Assembly: GCA_028641055.1 (NCBI GenBank)
Contig: CM054058.1
Span: 89,229,927 to 89,293,926 of the forward strand
Source: Alopecurus myosuroides
Taxonomy: Eukaryota > Streptophyta > Magnoliopsida > Poales > Poaceae
Length of the DNA: 64,000 bases
Reading direction: 5' to 3'
Made by a program: the position numbers and the translations under genes. Below are positions 53,975 through 64,000 of this stretch, piece by piece (the first letter of the stretch is position 1; each line of letters opens with the position of its first letter). The notes below the pieces were generated by a model that did no database searches, was not told the origin of the DNA, and saw only the letters and a list, made by a program, of their open reading frames with translations.

Positions 53975-56900
53975 ATGGCTCACAACGACGAGGCGGGTGG
54001 TTCTGGTCTCGGACACGGCGGAGACAACGACGATGCGTGGCTTTCTATGCTAAGCGCCGGAGGCGGACCCGTAGATCCGCACCCGGATCTAGAGATGGAG
54101 GGCGACGATGCAGACGACGAGATGGACGAAACCGTTCGCCAGGAGCTAGAGCGACACAACGATACATCGGGCGCAGAAGGTGATCAAACCGGTAGTGGCA
54201 CCGGGGATACCGCCTCCGGTAGCGAGGCGGCGGCTAGGCGCAAAGAGAGGCGACACAACATGCTCGCCACCATGCGGGAAGAGTTCACGGAAGTGGACCC
54301 CAGCGGTGCTCCCATCGAGCCGGAGAGTTATGCCAAGGGCTATGGAAACCAGATAGGCTGCATAGCTCGAGACTTCGGCAACGTTAACATGGAGCACATC
54401 AAAGCTAAAGAAAACACGGCTCATGCCGCCCTGCTGATTGAGAAGCTGCACACAAGGTATAAATTCCCGGATCCTTACGACAACCAGGACCTGAAGAAGA
54501 ATCTGGTCAACTCCTTAGCACTGAACAAGTTCGCCAAAGCGTTTACGACTTGGAGATCCAGTTTGCGGCAGATGCTTGCGAAGGGTAAGGATTTTGATGA
54601 GATCCATAAGATGTGGCCCTCCATTTCCGAGGAAGACTTGGCCCAATTCAAGATCGACGAACTCAAACCGGAAAGGATTGCGCTGACTAAATGGGGGAAA
54701 GAACAGCGAAAAAAGAACATTGGCCCTCACAATCTCGGAAGCCGGGGTTACCTTGGGAAGCAGAAAGTATGGGCCAAGGAGGATTCGAAGAGAGAAGGGC
54801 CGAACCCGTTTGACAAGATCACCGACCCGCAGGTGAGAAATTTTGTCAGGGCCCATTACAGGGAAGATCCCAAAAAGCCCGGCGATCTTGAGTTGAACGA
54901 GAAGGTCAAGCTGCTCGAGGATAAGTATATCGAGGAACAAGAAAAAGAACGCCTATCTCAATCTGACGCGGGGTCCTCGGCGACGACGAACAAGGACCCG
55001 TATGACACCCCTTTCATTAGGGCGCTTAACGCGATGAAGGGAGTGCCCCTTGACAAGAAGCCGAATCGTAGCCATGTGCATGGCCTCGGAAAGGGTCATC
55101 GGCATGCGCAATACTACCCCGACACCAGGGAAAAGCGCAAGGAGCGGAACAAGGGCCCGGAGAAGACGGTCGACGAGCTTGTGAACGAGAGGCTCAATGA
55201 GCTCCTCCCTACCATCTGTTCGACCGTCGCTCAGTCCTTAGCGCCGTGGATGCTAGGTGGAGGACAAGGGCCGCTCCCGCAGATAAACGTAGCCCAAATT
55301 GTGCAGCCAGCGCCGCAGAACGCGGCCCCCGTCGTGGCGCCGCAGAACCCGGCCCCCGTCGTGGCGCCGCAGAACGCGGCCCCCGTCGTGGCGTCTGCTG
55401 CGCGGAACGAGCCGACCCCCAACCCTCAGCCGGAAGGTCGCAAAGATCCGTCGCCGCCCCGCCACATCTCATCAACGCCGCCGCCGACACTTAGCGGTCC
55501 ATCCCCCTTGTCCGAGCTCAATGCCCTCACGGTAATTCAACGTGCACTGCTTAATTATATATTATGACTTGATTCGTGACGGCATCAGTCTCTAACAACG
55601 ATCGCGCGACGTTTCGCAGGCCGACGAGACGGGATGCACATTGCTCCTTAATGTGAACGGCGAGTTAAAGGACGTCGCCAAAGGAAAAATCATCACACCT
55701 CTGAACCGCGTATCCCACGGCGTTCGTATGCCCGAGGACGTGTTCAGAGTGACATTAAGTCGGGTGCTCCCTGGTTGCGGTGCTCTCGATCCTCCGAACC
55801 AACCACCCGCAGCCGACAGCGAGTTGAACCTGGAGCAATGCTTGGTTTGGCCATTGACCTGGCCGAAATCACTAATTCGTTTGGAAAGTACTCCTGCCAA
55901 CACTCCAACACCGGTCCAGGGGTCGGGGCACCCGAGCCAACACAAGGATTTCTCACCTGCAAAGTCCGTGCAGCACGACGACGACGAAGATGAGAACCCG
56001 AATGACTACCTCGTCGACGATCCTTACGAGGGGGCGCCCGGCCTGGATGATCTTGATCAACTTCTCTTGCCAGCGGAGGAGGCGGATAAATATCGATGCA
56101 CAAAGCGTCTTTTCTCTTCTCAAGAGCCGGCAGTCCCCGAGCAAGAAGTCATCAGCCAGGATGCCCTCAAAGAGGCGGTAGCTGATGTATTTCATAAGAC
56201 TCAGCCTAACATCAAGTATGCACGGAAAAGAACTAAGAAGGCTCCTGCCGTTGCATCGATGAGCCAACCGGTGGAGGGGACCAAGTCTAAGCCGCAGACA
56301 GGACGTGTATTGGATAGGATACCCATAACCGACTGGCATCAGATCCATGAGATGGGGAAACCGATGCTTCCGCCGAGGTTGGTCGCCTTGCTGACAGGTG
56401 ATATGCGTAGCGTCCATGACGGTGTACTATATATGGAGGAGGTGCTTCTCAAAGAGAAAAATCCAACGCTGCCGGTTTTGGTCGCAAAGGTGCCATCTAC
56501 GGCGGGATTTGTCACTGAAGGCAACGCAAACAAGATCATCATTAGATTTGACGACATTTTCCGGATGTTCCACATGAAAGCACTCCACTCGTCAATCGTC
56601 CGTCTGTTTACGCTCAGCTTGGCGCATCAGCTATCCGTAGAGAATGTCAGAAACATCGGGCTAGCAGACCCCTACTACATGCACGACATGTACTTGAACA
56701 ACCCCAAGGGTAGGGCAAAAGCGACAAAGTACCTCGAACAAGTGTTGCTCACTAACCATATGAACAAGAGGATCACCCTCGTGCCCTACTTTCCTGAGTA
56801 AGTTATATTTCCCATCTTTACATAAGTTCGCGCATATACAATTTTTGAGGATTATATATATGGACTCTCCTGTTTTGCGCAGAAACAAATACGGCACCCT

Positions 56901-57468
56901 CATCATGCTCTACCCGAGAGACGCGCACGCAGTATATCTCGACTCCGGGAGTACGATGAAGGAGAAGAACTACACCCTCATCAAGTCTGTTCTCAATGAT
57001 GCTATGGATGGCTACATCAGGGGGGAAGGATTCTGCGACAGGAAGAAACAAATTAAAGGAAAATATGTGTTCAGACACAGAACAGAGTTTCCCTGCCCCA
57101 AGCAGGCGCCAGGCGGCCAAATGGAGGCATGGTACCTCATCCAACACATGACGGAGATCGTGAAGGACCAACATAGTCTGCAATACATGTCTGCTGTGGA
57201 CAAATGGTCTCGCAGCATCGTGGAATGGTCTGATGCTGAGTACAGACAAAACTTTGGTCGCATCCAGCGCAAGATCTGCACAATCATCTATAAGGATGTA
57301 GTAACTTCAGGATCTAGCTTCCACTGGAACGGTACCCCACCATCTAACAAAGAGTTGCGACAATATGTGCTAGAGCAGACTGACGAGAGACCATTCAACT
57401 CGTTAGAAGGTGCTCTTCCGTTCCCGCCGGAGAAGAAACAGAAGATCACAACATCGAGGAAGAAATGA
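53975..57468 (+). CDS. CACTA-4 second gene: plant transposase-like N-terminus, DUF8039-like, inactive Ulp1-like fold
   Basis: Three exons, 53975-55531, 55620-56797 and 56883-57468, with GT-AG introns and a continuous frame of 1106 residues. The start MAHNDEAGGSGLGHGG was chosen because it follows a splice acceptor. Residues 1-100 are acidic; 100-350 resemble the plant transposase Ptta/En/Spm family (TWRSSLRQMLAKGKDF, NIGPHNLGSRGY, THxP-like repeats). A PVVAPQNAAPVVA repeat (three units) and a DUF8039-like block (NGELKDVAKGKIITPLNRV) follow. The end is a Ulp1-like fold: VPYFPENKYGTLIMLYPRD, AVYLDSG, then QAPGGQMEAWYLIQHM. The catalytic Asp context YLDS remains. His is replaced (KYG for GHW), and the Cys motif CGYY reads EAWY. 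It is probably the TNPA-type or accessory DNA-binding protein of the element, with a structural and not proteolytic C-terminus. Confidence 0.85.
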
Positions 57469-58030
57469 TCGACGGTATGTATTCGATTCGTTACGAATTG
57501 CTCCTAATAAGAACTTGTGATTTCCTTTGCCGGTCTAATGCTTTTATCTTGGTCTACAGAGAGATGAAGAAGTGGACGGCGCGCTAGCCCTAGCGAAAGA
57601 TCGCAAGCGGAGGCGGAAGCTAAAGCGGAGGCGGACCGTATATCTAGCTAGTCTTCTTTGCGATTGATCTCTATATCGCGCGTACGTTGCATAGATATGT
57701 AGTAGTCATACCTTTGTAATCGTTGAACTAATTAGATGGCTATATTTTGGGTTCGAAATCTTCCGACATATTATTGAGATCAATGTGTTGTATTTGTACT
57801 TATGAGAATTGGATATGGATGCATATGTATAGATGTGTTAATATCGTTATCGATGTGTTAAATTCGTTATGGATGGATGCATATGTATCTATGATTTATC
57901 GATGTGCTATCAGTGATTTATATGTGTGAAAGTTTATAAATTATAGAATTTGAATGTATTTGGACCTGGGAATATATACAGAATCAGAATATATAAACTG
58001 TTATACAAAAAAAAAGAAAAAATACAAACC
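57469..58030. other. 3' region of the CACTA-4 second gene
   Basis: A possible 3'-UTR intron (GTATGT near 57476 to CTACAG near 57560), then a short Lys/Arg-coding GCGGAGGCGGA repeat and AT-rich sequence with TATGGATG-type repeats near 57800-57900. No gene. Confidence 0.55.
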
Positions 58031-58039
58031 TGTGAAACT

Positions 58040-58318
58040 TACCACTGGCGAACACAGTACCTACCCCTGGCGAACTGAACCGCTGGCGAACACCCTGACT
58101 ACCGCTGGCGAACCAGTAGCGCTGGCGAACAGCTGCACTACCGCTGGCGAACATAGCGCTGGCGAACAAGGCCTTGTTCGCCAGCGGTAACCTGCACTAC
58201 CGCTGGCGAACCCTTGTTCGCCAGCGGTAACCTGCTACCACTGGCGTTGTACCGCTGGCGAACAAGAGTTCGCCAGCGGTAGCTGATATTTGTTCGTCAC
58301 TGGTAGCCCTTTCCCTAC
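58040..58318. repeat. CACTA-4 right subterminal repeats
   Basis: At least twelve copies of TACCGCTGGCGAAC and inverse TTCGCCAGCGGTA, with a degenerate unit TTCGTCACTGGTAG next to the terminus. Confidence 0.92.
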
Positions 58319-58323
58319 TAGTG

Positions 58324-61300
58324 TAAAAGCTTACTTTCGATCTCGGAAATCTGGAGTGTGCGATCCATGACCTCCTTTTCATTCTTGCATTCCATTTCAA
58401 GGGCCTCAAGGCGCCTTCTAGCAATGCTGTGGTTCCAGAGCAATCGCCGGAACAAGTTTGTTGTCTTCAAGAGGCTATTTTGAGAAGAAGAAAGAAAACG
58501 AGTCATACACAAATCGTGAAGATTCAACCCGAGAAGACGGCAACTCGGTTGAGTATCCGTCTACTCGGCCAGAATCTCGGGGACTGGGTGATGGATAAGA
58601 AGAAGCAGAAGAGTAGAAGAGAAGAAAAATGCAACTCGAAGTGGGTGAGCGAAACTTACTGCATAAGCTTGTTCGATATCCTCTGCGGCCTTGCGGTGGA
58701 CGAACAGCTTGGCGGCAAGCGTGCTGGTTTTGGACGAGATGGTCATGGGATTGTAGCCCATGTCCGCCTTGTTCCAATCGATGCGCATATGGTCCACATC
58801 GCCCAAAGCCAAGCCGTGCCAGGTTTTGTTGCCAAGGATGTCGCTATTCCATTCGGCGTCGATGAAGCCTACCCGGTCAATCATCTCCTCGAGCCTCCTG
58901 GACGTCACCTCGGCCTCCTGGACCTCGCGCGAGAAAATCGAGAGGGATCTATCCTTGTTCCTGGCTGGTGGCTTGGAGTCCACGGCCGTGGCCTGTTTGC
59001 CTTTCCTGATAGCAAGTTTCTTCTCGGCCGCGTTTATCGGGATGTTGTGCTGTTTGCTCATTTTCACCAAATAAGGCGGATAGGAAGGCGGATCTGCCAA
59101 ACTTGATCAAGCGGCTGCGTCAGCGGCTGCGCCGGAATCACCAATGATGAGTTGCCCGGCCTTGGCAACAGGTTTTACAGTTGGTTGGGGCGGCGGCATC
59201 ATGGCAGAGCCTTGCGCAGCGCCACGAGGAGGATTCTTGCGGACGTTGGCATCAGGCTGGGCAGATTGCTTCTCAACGGCCTTCTTCTCGACGGCCTTCT
59301 TCTCGACGGCCTTCGTCTCGATGGCCTTCTTCTCGGTAGCATCCTTCTTGGCTGGAGGGCTCGCTGCGATCTTGGTCTTCTTCACCGGCGGGGAGCTCGG
59401 TGCAGTGGATAAGGTGCCCTGCTGGGTAGGCGGCACCAAGGGCGCGCTACTCGGCGCAGCGTCTGACTGTGCGCGGCTCTGCAGGTCCTGCTCCGTCTCG
59501 TCAACTATCTCAACCCGCTGCTCGGCAGCAGGATATTGCTGTGACTCTTCTTGTCTCTCCACCCGCGGCTGGGCCGCGGGGTCAGTTTGGTCAGCAGCCC
59601 CTGTTGCTGGCTGCTCTTGGTTCTCCTCCTGCCGCTCAAGGGCGGCCTGGTCGTGCTGTTAGGGGTCTTGTTCTAAGTTCTCCCCGGCTGTGGCAGCTGG
59701 GGGAGAAAGTGGTCTCTCGTTGCGAGCAGCATCCTGCGCTTCTTGTTCTGCGCGGGCCTGCTGCTCCTGCTCGGCGTCATGGGCGTCAGTGTACATGTAC
59801 TGGAACTCGTCCGCATCTTCTCCTTTCACAGGAGAGGGCGCACGCGCCCTGTCCCGTGTCGCGATCTCATCCTCGTCAGAGAGCTCGATGAGCGCATCTA
59901 CATCGATGGCGGATCTCTTCTTGGACTTGGACTTGCTGGGTGCGGCAGCAGCATTAGCGTCCAAGGGGGCGCTGAAAAGAAGAGAGAATTCAGAAAATAA
60001 AGAAGGACAGAAGAAACCGAGAAGCAATAGCAAGAAATTCAGAAAAAGCGGCAACAACAATGCGCAACTCGGGATAAGGTTACATACCCAGCACGGGAAG
60101 GGGGTAGCCGTCTCCCCTGCTTGACTTGCTTCACGGCTTGCTTGGTCTTCTTGGCTTTCTTGGCGGCGGGCTCCTGAGCACCGCTACCCGCCCTCTTACG
60201 AGTGACAGGAGCAGCAACGGCAAGCGGGTCGACGTCGAGGGCGTCCTCGTCCTCGTCCTCGTCTTCGCCCTCTTCCTCAGCGCCAGCATTAGCATCTTCT
60301 GTAAGAGTTGAGAAGAAGAAAGCAATTGAGGAACAGAAAGAAACGGGGTTGCGCTACTCGCGACCAAAAGAGGTGAACTTGATCACCTTCGACGTCGTCT
60401 TCGGACCAGTCCCGAATGGACGGATCGACGTGGTGCTTACCCGGCTGGACGGCATGGGGGATGCAGAGGCTATCCGCGGTGTCGAAGGAGACCTCATCGT
60501 CCTCCTTTCGGTCCTCTTCCCAGTTAGCCTCGAAGCGCTCCCTGCTCTCGGCAATCTGGCGAGCAAGGATCTGAAAACATGGGCAAGTATCACGGATTAG
60601 TCGAGTAGCATAAAGGCATTCTACTCGGCGTGGCGTGCAAACATAAAGCACATGAAGCCTAAGCAGTGCGGCTAGGTGTCCTACTCGGCACCAAGTGCTG
60701 GTGCTAAGCACCCTAAGCTAAGAGAGCTATCTACTCGGAATCTGTATGCAGGAGGCTGGGAAAGGAGTACTGACCCGCTCGATTGGCTTTGTGCGGCTGT
60801 ACGGCACGAAGCCGTACTGCCAGTGGTCGCGGAGGCCGGTGCTCATGATGGAGCGCGCCCAGACGGCCACGTCCGCGTTGCTGAGCTCGAACGTGGTCGT
60901 CCGAGTGCAATCTCGGTGGCCGCCCATATAGCACATGAGATGTGCGCGACGCTGTAGCGGGAGCACCCGCCTGGAGATCCAGCAGGCGATGGGGTCGTCA
61001 CTATTGAGCCCCTCTTCGATCAGCTCGGCAAGGCGCTCGTCCATCTGCTTGATGTCGGAATCCACTGGCGGCTTGGTCCTCCAGTTCTGCCCGGTGGGAG
61101 CAGTGTTGGCCCACCTGGGCAGATTGATCTGATCCACCACGACAGCTCCCTTCTCGACAGGGATGTTCTTCACGTAAAGGAAGGTCCTCTGCCACTTGCG
61201 GACAGAGTCCAAACCTTTGATCCGCGGGTGGTTGGTCCCGCCGCGCTGCACCATCATGGCGCTGCCAGTCTCCGTCATCCCGCGGCTGCTCTCCGCGCCA

Positions 61301-61682
61301 TCTTTCCTGGCCTTGCTTTGCTTCCTAAAGAAAAGTACCGGGACCAGGTCTTCGAGGTGGGCCGTACGCCCAGAAATGCCTCGCATACCACGGCATGGTA
61401 GGAGAGCATGACGATGGCGTTTGGCGGGAGGTGGTGTGGCTGGAGGCCGTAGTGGTTGAGAAAGGCGCGGAAGAAATCTGAGACCAGGAGCCCGAATCCT
61501 CGCGCGAAGTGCGCGAGGAAGACGACGTGCTCGCCCTCCTGCGGAGTGGGGACGAGCTCGCTGCCAGGATGCCGGCAGCGAACACCGGGAGGAACTCGCC
61601 GGGTGTTCACCAGCCATTGGCACTCCTCGGCGGTGACCTCAGATCCGGCCCAGCCGGCGCGGGCATCGTCGTCACGAGCCAT
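58324..61682 (-). pseudogene. Gypsy copy 2 antisense ORF, 5' half
   Basis: ATG 61682 opens MARDDDARAGWAGSEVTAEE. The PF04195-type domain follows (LVNTRRVPPGVRCRHPGSE, YGLQPHHLPPNAIVML, CEAFLGVRP). A one-base frameshift lies in the TTTTCTTT run near 61335, then RKWQRTFLYVKNIPVEKGAV and DPIACWISRRVLPLQRRA to a donor near 60773. Further exons carry FEANWEEDRKEDDEVSFD, an acidic EDEDEDEDALDVDPLA block with VTRKRAGSGAQEP, an Ala/Glu/Gln-rich exon and an AVEKKAVEKKAVEK repeat. A stop at 59107 is followed by an open block to YPPYLVKMSKQHNIP and IEDIEQ-like DIEQAYA near 58670. The last exon before CACTA-4 has ARRRLEALEMECKNEKEVMD. Exon order is the same as in copy 1. Confidence 0.75.
60600..60735. 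repeat. Two to three minisatellite units in the aORF intron, copy 2
   Basis: CTACTCGGCGTGGCGTGCAA-type units matching the six-unit array at 13740-14095. Confidence 0.6.
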
Positions 61683-62375
61683 CACGGTGGAGGAGGAATT
61701 AGCTGAGAGATTGGTGGTTTTGGGTGAAGAAACTCGCAGCAGCGCAGTGAGATGCACGGCGGCGAGGTGCTCTGCGGCGGCGGAGAAACGAGGAGGCGAG
61801 GGGAAAGTGGAAGCAGAAGAGGAAGAAGGAGTTACCGAGGGGGTATTTATACCGCCCCTCGGGTTGCCGTTACGAGTTGAGGAAGTGGGATCAATCGTGG
61901 CAAAAATCGTGCGGTGTGGGATCTGTGGGCCGGTTAGAAACGCACACAGCGCGGAACGCGCGCGTAACGGCCGCATTTGATCTCACGACGCAATCGTGGG
62001 CAATTATTGTGCTTGATGGGACATAACGGGCTAGTGGGCCCAGGCCGTAAAAACTGGGCGCGTGGCCTGTCAGATCCCGGGCACCGAGGCGTCGGGGTCG
62101 TGGATGCGTGACACGTGCCCAGTCGCAGTGCGGAAAGCCGGATTGTGCTCTGCCACGCAGAGACTCTGATGGGAAATTTCACCAAGTCATCTTACTCGGC
62201 TACAGAGAAGAGAATTGGTCCTATTCGGAAGAGAAAAGACTCAAGACAATATCAAGGGCTACTCGGAGGTTCTACTCGGCATCTTAAGGTTCAATGGCAA
62301 TATTGACAAGATTGGTTTTAAGCTGGCAGAGCCCAGTGAACAAGTTCGCAGGACTCTACCAGCTTCGGGGACTGC
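61683..62375 (-). promoter_or_regulatory. Promoter side of the copy 2 antisense ORF and end of the Gypsy internal region
   Basis: No plus-strand gene. On the minus strand a TATAAATA box (61844-61851) lies about 165 bp before the ATG at 61682. The region ends AGCTTCGGGGACTGC just before LTR C, the polypurine-tract position. Confidence 0.6.
61844..61851 (-). promoter_or_regulatory. TATA box of the antisense ORF
   Basis: TATAAATA on the minus strand in a GC-rich context (GGGGCGG upstream), well placed for transcription of the antisense ORF. Confidence 0.65.
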
Positions 62376-63260
62376 TGTCGGGGGGTTACCCCCGAATAGG
62401 GTGAAGGAAAGTACTAAAGGCAAGAGCAGAAGGGATGCTTGGCCGAGTAGCCGGCTACCCGGTACTTGCTACCCGGTCGACTGCTACTCGGTCCTGCACA
62501 TAGATGGCCAGAAGGGCGAATCAAGGAAGTTATGTTCCTCCGAGTAGAAGAGTTGGCCCGAGTAGAAATGGCGGGATCCTACTTGGGCCAGAAGTCAAAG
62601 GAGCCGTTCTGACACCGGATCCCGCGTATCCCGGGTCCGTACTTTGGCAATGTTCACGGCACTGTTCATCTGAGGACGGCGTGCCTGACAGCGACAGTGT
62701 GTCAGCAGGGCGTCGCAGGATAGGGGGGACCTACTCTGTGTTCGTGGCAGTGATAACAGATCGGTTACTTGGTTTTGCCCAACGACTTTCCGCACCGGAC
62801 AAACTTAGAAGCCAAAGCTGTCAGCGGGAACTCGGAAGAAGGACGGTGTGCACACTATGTCGACATCTGTTTGTATTTGGCTGTATCCGGCTGGGCACCG
62901 AGTATATAAGGTGCCCTGCCCCCTCCTGCGCGAGGGATGCTGCTGACGCTGACCTAGATCCAGGAACCGGTTCACATTCTTGACCTAGTTCTTCACATAG
63001 AGAGAAGAGTGGCTACTCGGTAGCAAGAACACTTGTACTGTGGCTACTCGGTGAAACACTAATATACAGAGAGAAAGGCAGGAGTAGGGGTTTTACCTCC
63101 TCACGAGGGCCCTGAACCTGGGTAGATCGTGTTGTCTGCAGTGCTTATTCCATACTTCACGCGGCTACTCGTCGCGTGATCCCTCCCCGAGCGCCTCCAG
63201 CGTCCTTCGTCCCCACAACTTTAGCCATCCTATGGCATCTGCCGTGACACCACCACGACA
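62376..63260 (+). repeat. LTR C: 3' LTR of Gypsy copy 2
   Basis: 885 bp, TGTCGGGGGGTTACCC to CACCACGACA, followed by GTCCA. Same length as LTR B, with about 11 substitutions and no indel by my reading. Confidence 0.95.
62903..62911 (+). promoter_or_regulatory. LTR C TATA box
   Basis: TATATAAGG at the same offset as in LTR B. Confidence 0.7.
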
Positions 63261-64000
63261 GTCCAGCATGGTAGACCGGAATCTCTGGACTGACACCAGA
63301 TTCACCAGTCCGGGAGACCGTATTCTCCGGATTGTCCTTAGATCTGAAATGTGGATTCAACGAAACTTGCACCAAGTCGTTTCTAGATGATTTCTATAGA
63401 GGGCAAAACAGCCTAGGGTGGTTCTAAAGCACTAAGAAAGTACCAACTCTCCCAAAAACATACATCTAGAGCAAAACCTAGATGAACACAAAGAAAAAGA
63501 GGGGGGAGGCGATACCCTTACCACCCTGGTCGGCCATGGAGGATCCCAAGGAGGGGGAACATGAGGGGATTCGAGGGAGGCCCTTGGCGGTGGATTTCGG
63601 CGGCGAGGACCGGCCGGATAGGTTCTTGGAGGCGGCGGAGGCGCAGAGGGAAGATTGGAGAGAGGGGTGGTTGGTAGGGAATGAGAAACCCTACCACCCC
63701 GCTCCCCCTTTTTATTCTGCGAAACCGCCAGACCAGAGTATCCATACTAAACACCAGAGTCTCTGGACAGACCGTAATATCCGGTGTGAAAGACCAGAGT
63801 CTCCGGACCCACACTCCAAAAGTTCTCACAAAAAATAATTGACATGCATGTGGTTTTGGAACTTGTATTTTGGGAATATTTTGGATTGGCATTAGAAAAA
63901 CCAACAGGGATGGTACGTTATGCTCAAACATTTCAAGAACAAACGTTTAAACGACAAAATTTGAGTATGTTTTCCAAAGAGACAAGCAAAAACTCAAAAA
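63261..64000 (-). mobile_element. Retrotransposon X, 5' part
   Basis: Starts with the second GTCCA. On the minus strand it has CTCCGGACTCTGGTCT-type text like the X LTR at 16689-17098. A GC-rich leader and ATG 63537 (MADQGGKG) follow, with a GGTGGTAAG donor directly after, so this may be the first short exon of the X ORF. The remainder (63841-64000) is AT-rich and probably LTR. Confidence 0.5.

Larger units (their letters stand above)
46111..58323 (+). mobile_element. CACTA-4: complete-ended En/Spm transposon
   Basis: 12,213 bp with termini CACTAGTAGGGAATGGC (left) and, on the minus strand, CACTAGTAGGGAAAGGGC (right). TAA is duplicated at 46108-46110 and 58324-58326. Subterminal arrays lie at both ends. 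It encodes TNP2 (47096-50555) and a three-exon second gene (53975-57468), both on the plus strand: the classical two-gene layout. Confidence 0.95.
37320..63260 (+). mobile_element. Gypsy copy 2 (Tat-lineage type), complete ends
   Basis: Two LTRs of exactly 885 bp (37320-38204 and 62376-63260) flanked by the 5-bp duplication GTCCA. The interior holds a primer binding site, a gag fragment, Y2, the integrase end and the antisense ORF interrupted by CACTA-4. Most of gag and all of protease, RT, RNase H and integrase core are gone, so it is defective. By my count the LTRs differ at about 11 positions (about 1.2%), so the insertion is recent. Confidence 0.93.

Noticed and set aside
58040..58318. 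Regularly spaced repeats resembling a CRISPR array
   Set aside because: Units are short, in both orientations, and lie at a CACTA terminus in a plant genome; they are subterminal repeats.

Overview
This window is intergenic DNA from a large plant genome, almost certainly a grass and most likely a pooid (wheat/barley/oat/ryegrass type). The evidence is the density of En/Spm (CACTA) elements with TNP2, DUF4218 and DUF4216 domains, Tat-lineage Gypsy elements with an antisense extra ORF, very GC-rich captured reading frames beside AT-rich spacers, and GT-AG introns. I see no ordinary single-copy host gene, no rRNA or tRNA gene, and nothing bacterial. The species cannot be named from the sequence alone.

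The whole 64 kb reads as one nest of transposable elements. The base layer ('X') is an old minus-strand LTR retrotransposon with a SIRE/Maximus-like polypurine tract. It is visible only in pieces: 16689-18465, 36531-37319 and 63261-64000. Three elements sit in X. Gypsy copy 1 enters from outside the window and ends with its 3' LTR at 15814-16688. CACTA-2 is at 18466-36530 with target duplication GTT. Gypsy copy 2 is at 37320-63260, with 885-bp LTRs and target duplication GTCCA. A third layer sits inside these. CACTA-1 ends at 2991, and a long non-coding LTR (Y1, 6316-12299) also lies in Gypsy copy 1. CACTA-3 (21956-27447, duplication GTG) lies in CACTA-2. A second LTR (Y2, ending 43378) and CACTA-4 (46111-58323, duplication TAA) lie in Gypsy copy 2. 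For CACTA-2 and CACTA-3, removing the element plus one copy of the duplication rejoins an interrupted reading frame exactly.

The Gypsy copies keep only fragments of gag and integrase, plus a long multi-exon antisense ORF (aORF). The aORF carries a 'putative gypsy type transposon' domain, coiled coils and an acidic tail. In copy 2 it has a TATA box of its own.

The CACTA elements hold the most interesting content. CACTA-4 has a nearly complete TNP2 transposase and an intact three-exon second gene ending in a Ulp1-like fold that has lost its catalytic residues. CACTA-1 has a broken copy of that second gene, followed by a small viroplasmin/RNase H1-N-like protein with a hydrophobic tail. CACTA-2 is a multi-gene carrier. 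It has a degraded TNP2, a Ulp1-like gene that keeps its catalytic cysteine, a tail-anchored coiled-coil protein, an AP2/ERF-domain protein, a Werner-type DEDDy 3'-5' exonuclease (one internal stop), and an unknown ORF split by CACTA-3. CACTA-3 carries a truncated TNP2 and an intact proline-rich GC-rich ORF. No element here looks autonomous today. The best candidates for something little described are the CACTA-2 cargo set, the dead Ulp1 folds, and a set of tandem hairpins (30994-31460) whose arms have changed in a compensatory way.
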